From Candidatus Zipacnadia bacterium (GTDB lineage Bacteria > Armatimonadota > Zipacnadia > Zipacnadales > Zipacnadaceae): a DNA stretch of 7,626 nt. Under the pieces are notes generated by a model, which was given only the letters and a program-made list of their open reading frames with translations, was not told where the DNA came from and made no database searches. The translations under genes were made by a program, and so were the position numbers. Shown piece after piece: positions 1 to 5,659 of the stretch. The stretch's first letter is position 1, and each line of letters begins with the position of its first letter. Where the stretch lies: assembly GCA_029821255.1 (NCBI GenBank), contig JALGTS010000053.1:1-7626 (forward strand), in the 5' to 3' direction.

Positions 1-60
1 GTGGGCGCGGGGGGCTTTAGCGGCCAGTGCGTTGAAGGGGGCACCTACGGGGTGTAAGTG
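1..60. other. No supportable gene; downstream flank of lpxC
   Basis: These bases lie downstream of the lpxC stop codon. On the minus strand the lpxC frame continues open to the window edge after the TAA, but no start codon with a Shine-Dalgarno sequence is visible. A GTG in another minus-strand frame (near position 42-44) opens a frame to the edge, with no ribosome binding site in front of it. I also see no convincing terminator hairpin with a T-tract. The stretch could be the leader of a following lipid A gene, but nothing in it is recognisable. Confidence 0.4.
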
Positions 61-906
61 TTACCGAAGCGCCGGATTGGCCTGATGCTGGCTAATCTCA
101 GCCAGCCTTTGTACCAGTTGATGATTCTGCTGATGGCCGCTGCGGGAGCCGATGATGTGAGCCTGGATGGGCCGACCCAGCAGGTAAAGATCACCCATCA
201 GGTCCAGCAGCTTGTGGCGGGCAAAGGCCTGGGGCAGGGCAGGTGTCTCCGAGAGCCGATCGGGGTATATTACTATTGCGTTCTTTGTGCTGCCGCCCTT
301 GAGCATTCCCGCCTGGCGCGCTGCCTCCGCCTCTTCAATGGCAATGAAGGTCCGGGCCGGAGCAAGCTCTTGGCCAAAGTCGTCGGTGGCAGGCACGAAG
401 CTGGCCCATTGGTACCCGATGAGGGGATGCTCGCTACTGAACAGATAATAGTATGCAGGAGTCTCATCGGGGACGGCGTAAAGAGAGTAGTCAATACTAC
501 TGATGATTACGGGCTGGGATAGGACTATCGGGGCTATTTCCCTGTCCAGGGACTTTATAGTTGCCGACTGAATCATCTCCCATAGTTTGACAGCGCCACC
601 TTCAAACAGGGGAATTTCCGGCCCGGAGATTTCAATTATCAGATCAGTGATTCCCGCTGCGGCCAGGGCGGCCAATAGATGCTCCATAAACAGAACATGG
701 TCCTGTGAATTGCCGACGGCAGTACCGGGGCCTGCCGCAAAGGCGGTCTGGGGGCTGATAGGCCATTGCTTGCCGATGTCGGTGCGGGTAAGCTGGAGGC
801 CGGTTCCCGCTGAGGCGGGATGTAGGGCTAAGGTAAGTTGCCGCCCCGATTGAACGCCAGTGGCAGTGCAGGTAACTGCTTCGCCCAGAGTCTTTCGCGT
901 TGCCAT
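61..906 (-). CDS. lpxC: UDP-3-O-acyl-N-acetylglucosamine deacetylase (LpxC)
   Basis: LpxC is the cytoplasmic zinc enzyme that removes the acetyl group from UDP-3-O-acyl-GlcNAc, the committed step of lipid A synthesis. With the start at 906 the protein has 281 residues, slightly shorter than the roughly 300 usual for the family. Visible family signatures are MEHLLAAL (Glu75, His76), the ARTF motif near 184-187, GGSTKNAIV near 203-211, RHKLLD (His231, Asp235) and SRSGH (His258). These supply the expected zinc ligands His76, His231 and Asp235 and the catalytic Glu75 and His258. I chose the ATG at 906 because MATRKTL lines up with the usual N-terminus and puts the first zinc histidine at 76, close to residue 79 in E. 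coli. No clear Shine-Dalgarno precedes it. An ATG at 945 would add 13 residues and also lies downstream of the predicted promoter. The frame stays open up to 1113, but those starts lie upstream of that promoter. Two oddities: the usual GLH(S/T)G loop reads GVQSG, and the usual DGSA reads EGGA. Confidence 0.93.
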   Translation of the reverse strand: MATRKTLGEAVTCTATGVQSGRQLTLALHPASAGTGLQLTRTDIGKQWPISPQTAFAAGPGTAVGNSQDHVLFMEHLLAALAAAGITDLIIEISGPEIPLFEGGAVKLWEMIQSATIKSLDREIAPIVLSQPVIISSIDYSLYAVPDETPAYYYLFSSEHPLIGYQWASFVPATDDFGQELAPARTFIAIEEAEAARQAGMLKGGSTKNAIVIYPDRLSETPALPQAFARHKLLDLMGDLYLLGRPIQAHIIGSRSGHQQNHQLVQRLAEISQHQANPALR

Positions 907-975
907 AGCAGGTGTGGGGTAGTTGTGGGCGGTACTATTGGGCATATTGTGGAGCCGGATAGTGTGACTATGCTT

Positions 976-1005
976 AGTATATCCAGAGCGCAGAGTGTGC
1001 GTCAA
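976..1005 (-). promoter_or_regulatory. Predicted sigma70-type promoter for lpxC
   Basis: On the minus strand TTGACG (1005-1000) is followed after 18 bases by TATACT (981-976). Each box differs from consensus at one base. Transcription would start near 969. That gives a leader of about 24 bases to the ATG at 945 or about 63 bases to the preferred ATG at 906, and it rules out the upstream in-frame starts. A small dyad, ACTA-tgct-TAGT (967-978), overlaps the -10 box and the predicted start. This is a sequence match only. Confidence 0.55.
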
Positions 1006-1019
1006 GTAGGGGGGCAGGC

Positions 1020-1048
1020 TTGACGATAGCACCGGCATTGTGTACAAT
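1020..1048 (+). promoter_or_regulatory. Predicted sigma70-type promoter for the secG gene series
   Basis: TTGACG (1020-1025) and TACAAT (1043-1048) are separated by exactly 17 bases, the optimal spacing, and each has one mismatch to consensus. Transcription would start near 1055, leaving a leader of about 60 bases before secG. The -35 box lies 14 bases from the -35 box of the opposing lpxC promoter, with a run of six G (1009-1014) between them, so the two promoters are back to back without overlapping. Confidence 0.6.
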
Positions 1049-1115
1049 AGAAGTGGACTGATCGCAGGATAGTCTTGCAGCAAATGTTTTAAGGAATAGG
1101 CAGGAGGAAGCAAGG

Positions 1116-1346
1116 ATGCTGAATATTGCTTCAGCTATAGCAATACTGAGTGGCGTGGCCATCATTGTGGCCGTAGCGCTACAGAAGACGAAAGCCGACG
1201 GCTTTTCGGCAGCTATGGGTGGAGGAAGTGACATGACGCGGCACACGCCCGGCAGCAAGGAGGCCTGGCTGGACGCCGTGGCTAAATATGCTTCGATTAT
1301 CTGGGTTTTAGCCTGCTTGGCTGTGGCTATCCTGTGGTATAGGTAG
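1116..1346 (+). CDS. secG: Preprotein translocase subunit SecG
   Basis: SecG is the small non-essential membrane subunit of the SecYEG channel and assists SecA-driven export across the inner membrane. The 76-residue protein has the standard layout: a first membrane helix (about 3-22), a cytoplasmic loop, and a second helix (about 57-74). The loop opens with LQKTKADGFSAAMGGG (22-37), a clear match to the family signature of Gln, a short polar run, Gly-x-Ser-x-Ala and Gly-Gly. The length is typical. The start is well set: AGGAGG (1102-1107) lies 8 bases before the ATG. It is the first gene after the rightward promoter, and the HIT gene follows 39 bases later. Confidence 0.94.
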   Translation: MLNIASAIAILSGVAIIVAVALQKTKADGFSAAMGGGSDMTRHTPGSKEAWLDAVAKYASIIWVLACLAVAILWYR

Positions 1347-1350
1347 TGGC

Positions 1351-1380
1351 TTGACACTATACGACGGAACCGATGAGAAT
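1351..1380 (+). promoter_or_regulatory. Possible internal promoter giving a leaderless HIT transcript
   Basis: A perfect TTGACA (1351-1356) begins 4 bases after the secG stop. After 18 bases comes GAGAAT (1375-1380), which keeps 4 of 6 consensus bases including the important A2 and T6. Transcription would then start at about 1386-1387, on the ATG of the HIT gene, which has no clear Shine-Dalgarno sequence. The -10 is weak, so this stays tentative. Confidence 0.25.
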
Positions 1381-1385
1381 CGTAA

Positions 1386-1883
1386 ATGGAACATATATGG
1401 GCACCCTGGCGATTAGACTACGTGGTAGCAGAGAAGCCTGACAAGTGCATCCTGTGTGATAAACTGAGTGCGTCCGATGACATAGCCAACTATGTGCTAT
1501 ATCGCGGGACCCACAACGGCGTGTTGTTGAACACTTTTCCGTATAACAGCGGTCATCTAATGGTGGTGCCCTATCGTCATGTCGGTGATCTGACAAAGCT
1601 CAATGCGGATGAAATCAGCGAGCTGATGCTGATCGCGCAATGGTGTGTGCAGGCCCTCCAGGAGGCATTAGGGGCCGAGGGCATTAACTTAGGAATGAAT
1701 ATTGGACAGCCTGCCGGGGCGGGCATTGATGACCACATCCACCTGCATATTGTGCCCCGGTGGAGTGGGGATACTAACTACATGACGACCGTCGCCAATA
1801 CCAGGGTTGTCCCTCAGTCATTGGAAGAATCTGCTAAGCAACTGCGGGCATTGATACAGCGCGTCGCCAAAAACTCACAATAG
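1386..1883 (+). CDS. HIT-family nucleotide hydrolase/transferase (Ap4A phosphorylase-like)
   Basis: HIT (histidine triad) proteins are cytoplasmic enzymes that cleave or phosphorolyse nucleotide derivatives such as Ap4A, ADP-sulfate or aminoacyl-AMP. This 165-residue protein carries the triad HIHLHIVP, with His117, His119 and His121; His119 is the expected catalytic nucleophile. The N-terminus MEHIWAPWRLDYV, the CILC pair (Cys21, Cys24), NSGHLMVVPYRHV (54-66) and the run IDDHIHLHIVPRWSGDTNYM are typical of the bacterial branch that includes mycobacterial Ap4A phosphorylase. The cysteines, with a histidine, probably bind a structural zinc. The conserved N-terminus fixes the start at 1386 despite the lack of a good Shine-Dalgarno. 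It sits 39 bases after secG and 38 before the next gene. The exact substrate cannot be read from sequence. Confidence 0.93.
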   Translation: MEHIWAPWRLDYVVAEKPDKCILCDKLSASDDIANYVLYRGTHNGVLLNTFPYNSGHLMVVPYRHVGDLTKLNADEISELMLIAQWCVQALQEALGAEGINLGMNIGQPAGAGIDDHIHLHIVPRWSGDTNYMTTVANTRVVPQSLEESAKQLRALIQRVAKNSQ

Positions 1884-1921
1884 TTAACAGTCCTCTGTAT
1901 GGGACAAAGGGGCGTAAGCTT

Positions 1922-4297
1922 ATGAGTCTACGGCCAGGAATGAATATTGCTCTTTGTCTTGTTGTGATTGTGATAATGTTGGGCAGTGTTTTGCCTGGTG
2001 TAGCCGAAGCGCAGGTGCGGATACTATCCCCGTCCGCGGGGGCTACGGTCCACGGTATTGTCCAGATCAAGGCTACTAAGCCCCAACCAGGGGAAGGCTG
2101 GATCACCTACAGCATAAGCCCTAGCCAGGACCCGTACCTGGCAGCGGTGATGTCACCGTTTTCCATCAAGTGGAATACACAACTATATCGTGGCGAAGAG
2201 CGCGCTTACCCCGATGGCCAGTATACCATTACTGCCACCGGCTTTGATGGCTCGGGCCGACAGCAGGGCCAGGACAGTGTGGCTATTACTGTGGCCAACG
2301 ATATTGATCCTGCGGAGATTGGTCCCACCGTTGAGCTAAAAACTAATTACAAGCGGGGGCAGTCGTCCAACTACAAGATTCGGGGCAAAACCACCGTCAA
2401 TGTGCCGGGTGATGCCGGCAAGGAACTGCGCGAGCCACCGCAGATGGGGATGGGTGGCCCAATGGCTGGCGGAGGGATGCCAGGTGGGCCTATGGGTGGC
2501 GGAGCGGCTATGCCGGGTGGTGGTGTGGGCATGGGCGGCGGAATGGGACAGTCGGGGCTGGTAGGTCTACCCTCACACATAGATATTGAGATTGACGGGC
2601 GCTGGGTTGAAGACGTGCTCAGTCCCTCGGCGACCGGACGGGCCGTGGTTGATAAGGACCTGCAGAGCGGTTACTACACAGTCTCTTGGCTGTGGCCGAA
2701 AGAGGTCTGGATGGAGGGGAAGGTGCAAAAGGAAGAAAAGGACATCCCCGACTCCTATGCCCAAGTTCTTCCTACGGCCGGTGGCGAGTATCGCTTCAAG
2801 GTCTTTCCCTTGGGCCGGATTGAGAAGATGCACGAGGAGCAGCCTGACTTCCCGCTGGGCCAGAGTTTTATTGAGCTGCCCGCAGGCCCGGTGCGAGTAG
2901 GCGATACTTGGCAGGGCGATATGGCGGTAGCGCTGAGCCCTACCAGCATTGAGCCAACTATTGTTTCTGCCACTCACCGTTTGGATAGCTTTGAATATCG
3001 CGGTAACCATCGCTGTGCACGTATTGTCAGCACGTATACCGAGAGCGGTGCGATGATTGAGATTATGGGGCTGTTGCCGCAGCGCCAAGAGCAAGTAGGC
3101 GGTGCAGGTATGCCCGGAGCACCCGGAGCAGGCGTGGCCGGGCCCTCAGGAATGGCTCCTGGGATGGGAGCCGGACCCGGGGCGATGCCGCCGGTGCCCG
3201 GAATGGGTGGGGGCGGGCCTGGTGCTGGTGCTGCTATGGGACCTCCTATGCCCGGTGGCCCACTTATGGGTGGTGTCGGTAGCCCCATGGGGGGACCAGG
3301 GGCGATGGGTGGGCCCGGAAGTATGGGTGCCGCCGGGGGAATTGCCGGGTACAAGTTCAAGGGAGATATCTCCATCAAGCGAATCTCGTACTTCTCCCTG
3401 GATGCCGGGCGCATTGTGGCCTTTGAAGACACCATTACGCAGAAAGTCAACAAGGCGGTGGGCAAGGGAGAAGTGCGACGGGCCAGTGGAAAGACCCAAA
3501 GTTTTGAACAGGACTTTGATCTGTGCGTAGGGGCTGGGGCCTCAGGAGGTGGCATGGGTATGGCTGGTATGGGCGCAGGTGGCATGGGTATGGGTGGTGC
3601 GATGACTCCAGAGGTCTGTGTACCTATTGAACCGATCATTGGTGCAGTTGTCGGGTATAGCGGTGGTATGATGGGCGGAGGCATGGGTGGAGCAATGGCT
3701 GGAGGTGGTATGATGGGCCCAGGTATGCCAGGGGGCATGCCAGCGATGGGCGGCCAGGGCATGGGACTACCGGGTGCGGGTATGGGGTATGCGCCACCGA
3801 TGCCCGGAGGCGGTCCGATGGTGCCCGGCGGCCCGGGGATGATGCCTGGCGGCTACCCAGGAGTACCAGGGCCGGGTGGCTATCCGCCGGTAGGGCCGGG
3901 CGGTTATCCGCCAGTAGGACCAGGCGGTCCGATGGTGCCCGGCGGTGGAGTGGGTATGGGCATGACGATGAAGCCGCCTACCAAGGCCACATTGGAGATT
4001 ACCACGGAATGGTACGTTTACGACACGACAGCTGGTATTTCTCGGTATGCAGTAGTAAGCGAGGAAGGCGAGCAGGCTGGTGGGGCTGTTACTGAGGTTA
4101 AACCCAGTGAGGCGTTTGCCCACAAATATGCTCTCGGTGGTGTTGGCGCGGCTAGCAAAGAGGGCGCGACATTTGCGGTTGACCTTCATGCTCGCTCCTT
4201 CCGCCCCGTTGGCAGATACTACGTGCCGCAAGAGCACGAAGAGGTTGTCACAACCACGCGAGATTATCTACTTGCCCTGGGATATATACCCGAGTAG
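1922..4297 (+). CDS. Secreted Ig-like/beta-rich protein with Gly/Met/Pro-rich inserts, function unknown
   Basis: The 791-residue protein starts at an ATG preceded by AAAGGGG (1906-1912, 9 bases spacing). Residues 1-30 form a signal peptide with a hydrophobic core at about 9-24 and a good signal peptidase I site, AEA before Gln31. Residues 31-126 look like a bacterial Ig-like domain: RILSPSAGATVHG at its start, YPDGQYTITATGFDGSG near the end. From about 136 to the C-terminus the sequence is beta-rich and reminiscent of DUF6263-like secreted proteins (weak call), with LPAGPVRVGDTWQGD at 319-333. Low-complexity Gly/Met/Pro/Ala segments interrupt it at about 173-216, 393-474, 537-561 and 577-683. 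Ordered strands resume after each one, for example IDIEIDGRWVEDV and GYKFKGDISIKRISYF. Only three cysteines occur (365, 535, 566). No catalytic motif, membrane anchor or cell-wall sorting signal is visible. It is probably periplasmic or surface located; I do not recognise a function. Confidence 0.85.
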   Translation: MSLRPGMNIALCLVVIVIMLGSVLPGVAEAQVRILSPSAGATVHGIVQIKATKPQPGEGWITYSISPSQDPYLAAVMSPFSIKWNTQLYRGEERAYPDGQYTITATGFDGSGRQQGQDSVAITVANDIDPAEIGPTVELKTNYKRGQSSNYKIRGKTTVNVPGDAGKELREPPQMGMGGPMAGGGMPGGPMGGGAAMPGGGVGMGGGMGQSGLVGLPSHIDIEIDGRWVEDVLSPSATGRAVVDKDLQSGYYTVSWLWPKEVWMEGKVQKEEKDIPDSYAQVLPTAGGEYRFKVFPLGRIEKMHEEQPDFPLGQSFIELPAGPVRVGDTWQGDMAVALSPTSIEPTIVSATHRLDSFEYRGNHRCARIVSTYTESGAMIEIMGLLPQRQEQVGGAGMPGAPGAGVAGPSGMAPGMGAGPGAMPPVPGMGGGGPGAGAAMGPPMPGGPLMGGVGSPMGGPGAMGGPGSMGAAGGIAGYKFKGDISIKRISYFSLDAGRIVAFEDTITQKVNKAVGKGEVRRASGKTQSFEQDFDLCVGAGASGGGMGMAGMGAGGMGMGGAMTPEVCVPIEPIIGAVVGYSGGMMGGGMGGAMAGGGMMGPGMPGGMPAMGGQGMGLPGAGMGYAPPMPGGGPMVPGGPGMMPGGYPGVPGPGGYPPVGPGGYPPVGPGGPMVPGGGVGMGMTMKPPTKATLEITTEWYVYDTTAGISRYAVVSEEGEQAGGAVTEVKPSEAFAHKYALGGVGAASKEGATFAVDLHARSFRPVGRYYVPQEHEEVVTTTRDYLLALGYIPE
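2438..2569 (+). repeat. Gly/Met-rich low-complexity segment A in the secreted protein
   Basis: This encodes about residues 173-216, built almost only of Gly, Met, Pro and Ala with eight methionines (175, 177, 181, 186, 191, 197, 204, 208). It separates the strand-like stretch ending KTTVNVPGD from the one starting HIDIEIDGRW, so it looks like an insert in a surface loop. Confidence 0.7.
3098..3343 (+). repeat. Gly/Met/Pro-rich low-complexity segment B in the secreted protein
   Basis: This encodes about residues 393-474 with eleven methionines, mostly in Met-Gly or Met-Pro pairs. It lies between GLLPQRQEQ and GYKFKGDISIKR, again between apparent beta strands. The composition opens a long shadow reading frame on the minus strand, which is not a gene. 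Confidence 0.7.
3530..3970 (+). repeat. Gly/Met/Pro-rich segment C with DNA-level direct repeats
   Basis: This covers residues 537-683, with a short ordered break (about 562-576) that splits it in two, and about 25 methionines. It holds three clear repeats. A 17-base sequence occurs at 3547-3563 and 3577-3593 (period 30). A perfect 24-base copy pair lies at 3808-3831 and 3922-3945, coding GGPMVPGG-type sequence. A tandem eight-codon unit GGYPPVGP lies at 3875-3898 and 3899-3922, the two copies differing only at synonymous sites. Confidence 0.75.
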
Positions 4298-4330
4298 CTC
4301 AAAGTAGCTCGAAACCGGAGGTGTACGCTA

Positions 4331-4354
4331 CTACCCGCAGAGGGTAGCACTTTT
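4331..4354 (+). terminator. Weak intrinsic terminator candidate after the 791-residue protein gene
   Basis: CTACCC (4331-4336) pairs with GGGTAG (4342-4347) around a 5-base loop. TTTT (4351-4354) follows after CAC. The six-base-pair stem and the short, offset T-tract suggest partial termination at best. Confidence 0.35.
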
Positions 4355-4360
4355 AGGTAC

Positions 4361-4393
4361 ATAGGGCGGCGGCCATGCTGGTCGCGGCCCTAT
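4361..4393 (+). promoter_or_regulatory. Strong RNA hairpin upstream of the solute-binding protein gene
   Basis: ATAGGGC (4361-4367) pairs with GCCCTAT (4387-4393). Inside it, after one G-G mismatch, GCGGCCA (4369-4375) pairs with TGGTCGC (4379-4385) with one G-T wobble and a 3-base loop. That is 14 pairs in 33 bases. No T-tract follows, so it is not an ordinary terminator. It ends 7 bases before the Shine-Dalgarno, a position suited to protecting the downstream mRNA end or tuning translation. Confidence 0.6.
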
Positions 4394-4400
4394 CTATTGC

Positions 4401-4406
4401 GAGGTG
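4401..4406 (+). promoter_or_regulatory. Shine-Dalgarno deciding the TTG start of the solute-binding protein
   Basis: GAGGTG is a full match to the anti-Shine-Dalgarno and lies 6 bases before TTG (4413). The alternative GTG start (4404-4406) is part of the same element and would have no binding site of its own. Confidence 0.55.
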
Positions 4407-4412
4407 AATAAG

Positions 4413-5639
4413 TTGGCTGGGGGTATGCGAGCACTGATAGCAGGTTTGACAGTTATTCTAAGTGCGTTGATAATTGGTGGGGCTGCTGGCCAAGAAACTG
4501 ATTACCAACCGCCCCGGTTCATTCAGCTTTTTGTCTGGCACGACGGGCCCGTTACCGAACTTGCACCGATCCAAAATCTGGTTGCGCGGTATAATCTTAA
4601 CCACCACGACTACCGGATTGTGCTCAACCCTCATCCTCCCAGCACTGCTTATCAGCGCCTGCAGGCCTGGAGCGGTCCGGAGCGCATGACAGCACCCGAT
4701 ATGGTCGTGGTACCCAATGCCTGGCTCCCCCAATTCAAAGGCCTGCTGCGCTCGCTTGGGGCTGCCTTGCATGCTTCGCAGCGGGCAGTCTTCTATCCGC
4801 AAGTGTTAGATCTCTTTACAACTGCCGGTCGTTTACAGGCGGTGCCGTGGCGCCTGGGGGGCCGAGGCCTGGTAGTGCGCACTGACCTCTTTGCAGAAGC
4901 TGGCCTGGACCTCCCGCGGACGTGGGAAGATGTCCGGAAGGCTGCCCAGAAGCTCCACAAGCCACCGGATATCTACGGGATAGGCCTACCCGGGTGCCAA
5001 GGTGCTGGGGAGATGTTAACCGAGATGATCTGGGCCCTCGGCGGTAACCTCCATACCGAAGAGGGTTACACACTGGCCACAGATGCTGGGACCGAAGCAC
5101 TGCAGCTCTACAGACAATTGACGGAGTTCGCTCAACCCGAAGTGCTAACCTGGAGGCTGGCGGAGCTGGAAAACTTGTTTGCTGAGGGCAGACTGGCTAT
5201 GCTTGTTACCGATACCTGGTGGCTGCAACATATCGTCACCCAGCCGGATTTTGATCTGCCGGTGCAGATGATAGCATTGCCTGCTGCAGAAGAGTCGGTC
5301 ACGCATCTGATTGGGGAAGGGCTGGGCATCGTCAACGGCAGTAGCCATCAGGAACAGTGTCTGGAATTTGTCCGTATGGTATGCCAGCCCGAAAGCCAGG
5401 CCGAGCTGCTGAAGTTAGGAGGCTTGCCCAGTGGCCCGCACTGCGGTGAAGTCAGCCGGGCCGATCCTATCTGGGGGGCATTAGCCGCTACGGTCAGCCA
5501 GAGTCAAAGCCTGCTGGCTCAGAGTCGCCAGAGAATCTTTGATGCACTAAGATGGGCTTTGTACCTGTCGTTAAGTGGCCGCCAGGATGTAACGAGTGCA
5601 CTTGAGTCTGCTGAGGCTGCCCTATCCGCTTTGCAATAA
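4413..5639 (+). CDS. Periplasmic solute-binding protein of ABC-transporter type (SBP family 1-like)
   Basis: Extracellular solute-binding proteins capture a ligand, often a sugar or oligosaccharide, and hand it to an ABC permease. The preferred TTG start gives 408 residues, a normal family length. GAGGTG (4401-4406) lies 6 bases before that TTG. The GTG at 4404 lies inside this Shine-Dalgarno, and the ATG at 4425 has G-rich sequence too close to it. A signal peptide runs to about residue 26 (AAG before Gln27) with no lipobox cysteine. Family features in order are APDMVVVPNAWLPQF (about 94-108), VPWRLGGRGLVVRTDLF (144-160), TWEDV (170-174), FAEGRLAMLVTDTWW (256-270) and a late GLGIVNGSS with PESQAELLKLGGLPSGP. 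Together these match the hinge and ligand-cleft pattern of the SBP_bac_1/SBP_bac_8 type. No permease or ATPase lies in the window, so it is either an orphan or its partners are elsewhere. The ligand is unknown. Confidence 0.87.
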   Translation: MAGGMRALIAGLTVILSALIIGGAAGQETDYQPPRFIQLFVWHDGPVTELAPIQNLVARYNLNHHDYRIVLNPHPPSTAYQRLQAWSGPERMTAPDMVVVPNAWLPQFKGLLRSLGAALHASQRAVFYPQVLDLFTTAGRLQAVPWRLGGRGLVVRTDLFAEAGLDLPRTWEDVRKAAQKLHKPPDIYGIGLPGCQGAGEMLTEMIWALGGNLHTEEGYTLATDAGTEALQLYRQLTEFAQPEVLTWRLAELENLFAEGRLAMLVTDTWWLQHIVTQPDFDLPVQMIALPAAEESVTHLIGEGLGIVNGSSHQEQCLEFVRMVCQPESQAELLKLGGLPSGPHCGEVSRADPIWGALAATVSQSQSLLAQSRQRIFDALRWALYLSLSGRQDVTSALESAEAALSALQ

Positions 5640-5659
5640 ACTCGCCGGAGAGTACCTAT

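Larger units (their letters stand above)
4298..4412 (+). other. Structured intergenic region between the secreted protein and the solute-binding protein
   Basis: This is the longest gap in the rightward gene series. It contains a terminator-like hairpin (4331-4354), a strong hairpin (4361-4393) and the Shine-Dalgarno GAGGTG (4401-4406). A second good Shine-Dalgarno-like GGAGGTG (4317-4323) has no properly spaced start after it; the GTG at 4321 overlaps it and reads only eight codons. I see no convincing promoter here. Confidence 0.5.

Noticed and set aside
58..522. 154-codon plus-strand open frame antisense to lpxC
   Set aside because: It lies wholly opposite a confidently identified lpxC, has no ribosome binding site and resembles no family.
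907..1113. Longer N-terminus for LpxC (start at 1113)
   Set aside because: The extra 69 residues have no family counterpart, and the extension would run through the predicted lpxC promoter and the secG promoter.
974..1357. 127-codon minus-strand frame across secG
   Set aside because: It is the shadow of secG and the promoter region; secG has a perfect Shine-Dalgarno and a clear family match.
1373..1441. Short frame starting at ATG 1373 (MRIVNGTYMG) before and within the HIT gene
   Set aside because: It ends after 22 codons, overlaps the HIT start in another frame and has no good ribosome binding site.
2974..3762. 262-codon Pro/Ile-rich minus-strand open frame
   Set aside because: It is the complement of the Gly/Met-rich inserts; GGN and ATG codons read as proline and histidine or isoleucine codons on the other strand, so stops are missing by composition alone.
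3808..3945. CRISPR-like array from the direct repeats in the secreted protein gene
   Set aside because: There are only two copies of each repeat, spacing is a multiple of three, and they lie in frame within low-complexity coding sequence.
4317..4347. Small gene after the GGAGGTG at 4317-4323
   Set aside because: The only start is the GTG that overlaps the binding site, and it stops after eight codons within the hairpin.
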